The translations under genes were made by a program, and so were the position numbers. A DNA stretch of 64,000 nucleotides from Flavobacteriaceae bacterium (GTDB lineage: Bacteria; Bacteroidota; Bacteroidia; Flavobacteriales; Flavobacteriaceae): positions 105,049-169,048 of the forward strand of contig JAQWGN010000007.1 in the NCBI GenBank assembly GCA_029238215.1, in the 5' to 3' direction. Within the stretch, counting starts at the first letter, position 1. Every line of letters begins with the position of its first letter. This document shows positions 63,670-64,000 of this stretch, piece after piece. The notes beneath the pieces are model-generated. The model searched no databases. It had not been told where the DNA came from and worked only from the letters and a program-made list of their open reading frames with translations.

Positions 63670-64000
63670 TCCAATGATGTCAATTACAATTAGTACTTAA
63701 ATTATAATTTTCCTATCAGTTTCTTTCGTTTTCTTTCACTTCATACTATTTATACAAGGAAGGATTCTTTCATGGATTGATAGTTCCATGAAATATATAT
63801 CCTTCTGAGAGTATGTAATGTTTAAGTGTAGTTGTTGTACCTCACCTTGTAACCTTAATCCTCTTTCATACTTAAAATCTATCGGTTTCTTAATCACCAG
63901 ATGTTGAGATACATCAAACGAGAGGGGTGATATCCATTCAGAGTGGGAATGGATAATTGAGGAATTAAATACTCAATGGTGTTCTTCCATATCCGAAGAA

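Larger units (their letters stand above)
63565..64000. other. A+T-rich stretch without a convincing gene
   Basis: No long reading frame, RNA gene or transposase is seen in these 436 bases. They contain two near-identical 19-bp direct repeats with an inverted partial copy. A 53-codon frame on the minus strand (GTG at 63897, stop 63736) has no start context or recognised family. At the extreme right, 11 codons of another minus-strand frame end with TAA at 63965 and might be the tail of a gene beyond the window. Composition differs from the gene-dense rest. Confidence 0.6.

Noticed and set aside
63736..63897. 53-codon minus-strand frame (GTG start) in the right-end region
   Set aside because: No promoter box, no family resemblance, and the region is A+T-rich where frames of this length occur by chance; mentioned only in the region entry.
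63965..64000. 11 codons of a minus-strand frame ending in TAA at the window edge
   Set aside because: Too short to tell a gene tail from chance without the sequence beyond 64000.

Overview
The window is a contiguous piece of chromosome from a member of the Bacteroidota, most likely a marine Flavobacteriaceae. The A+T content is high, and genes have no Shine-Dalgarno sequences. At least 24 genes are preceded by the Bacteroidota -7 box TAnnTTTG. The gliding/type IX secretion genes gldE and gldD follow mutY and ssb. TonB-dependent receptors are frequent, and many families are typical of flavobacteria (DUF3098, DUF4271, DUF4296, DUF4301, DUF3127, extended bL21). Almost everything is core genome. 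No transposase, integrase, phage gene or CRISPR array is visible. The only clearly non-core stretch is the last ~440 bases.

Layout. 1-5.5 kb: the 5' end of umuC running off the left edge, the 2-oxoglutarate dehydrogenase genes sucA-sucB, a retropepsin-like protein, tatD. 5.6-8.9 kb: tRNA-Ser(GGA), an ExbB/ExbD energiser operon with two exbD genes, an outer-membrane barrel. 8.9-15.7 kb: two TonB-dependent receptors flanking atpD-atpC. 15.6-18.3 kb (minus): HU, a 29-residue basic protein, RNase G and RecX. 18.4-23.2 kb: mutY, ssb, gldE, gldD, a Cys-rich HMA lipoprotein, an EamA transporter. 23.2-27.6 kb: an active/inactive M16 peptidase pair, then rplU-rpmA. 27.6-29.7 kb: a DUF4160/DUF2442 pair bracketed by near-identical terminators, and ahcY. 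29.7-35.6 kb: a vitamin locus holding a phosphopantetheinyl transferase, a Thiamine_BP protein, a PnuC-type permease, a NadR-type kinase, DUF4301, and a TPP riboswitch in front of a TonB-dependent receptor.

35.6-42.4 kb: a degenerate Rieske-like lipoprotein, greA, HIT, an orphan sensor kinase, DUF3127, aat, tag, and the ftsX-DUF3098-uppP-truB operon. 42.5-53.3 kb: leuS, SemiSWEET, a zinc metallopeptidase, Lrp, DUF423, hemD/DUF4271, a GT2 enzyme, pyrC, DUF4296, tyrS and a LuxE-like protein. 53.4-57.6 kb: a PhoB/PhoR-like two-component pair, trmB, an alkyltransferase-like protein, mrp and an NfuA-like protein. 57.7-63.4 kb: a small membrane protein, the mevalonate-pathway operon (mvaD, a GHMP kinase, a UbiA prenyltransferase, a pseudouridine synthase), then a membrane GT2. 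63.5-64 kb: a terminator abutting what looks like a tRNA 3'-end remnant, then A+T-rich DNA with repeats and no convincing gene.

The genes serve central metabolism (TCA cycle, ATP synthase, mevalonate, pyrimidine and methyl cycle), translation, DNA repair (UmuC, MutY, Tag, alkyltransferase-like protein, RecX, SSB) and TonB-driven uptake. No unmistakable new system is present. The points most worth following are the riboswitch-linked vitamin salvage locus with its NadR-type kinase and sugar-nucleotidyltransferase-like DUF4301, and several proteins with altered key residues or unusual tails. These are a pseudouridine synthase with GRLE for GRLD, an alkyltransferase-like protein with PAHR, a Rieske-like protein without its ligands, a DUF3127 protein with an SSB-type tip, and an HMA protein with a Cys-rich tail. 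The many start codons lying only 3-7 bases behind a -7 box also deserve attention.
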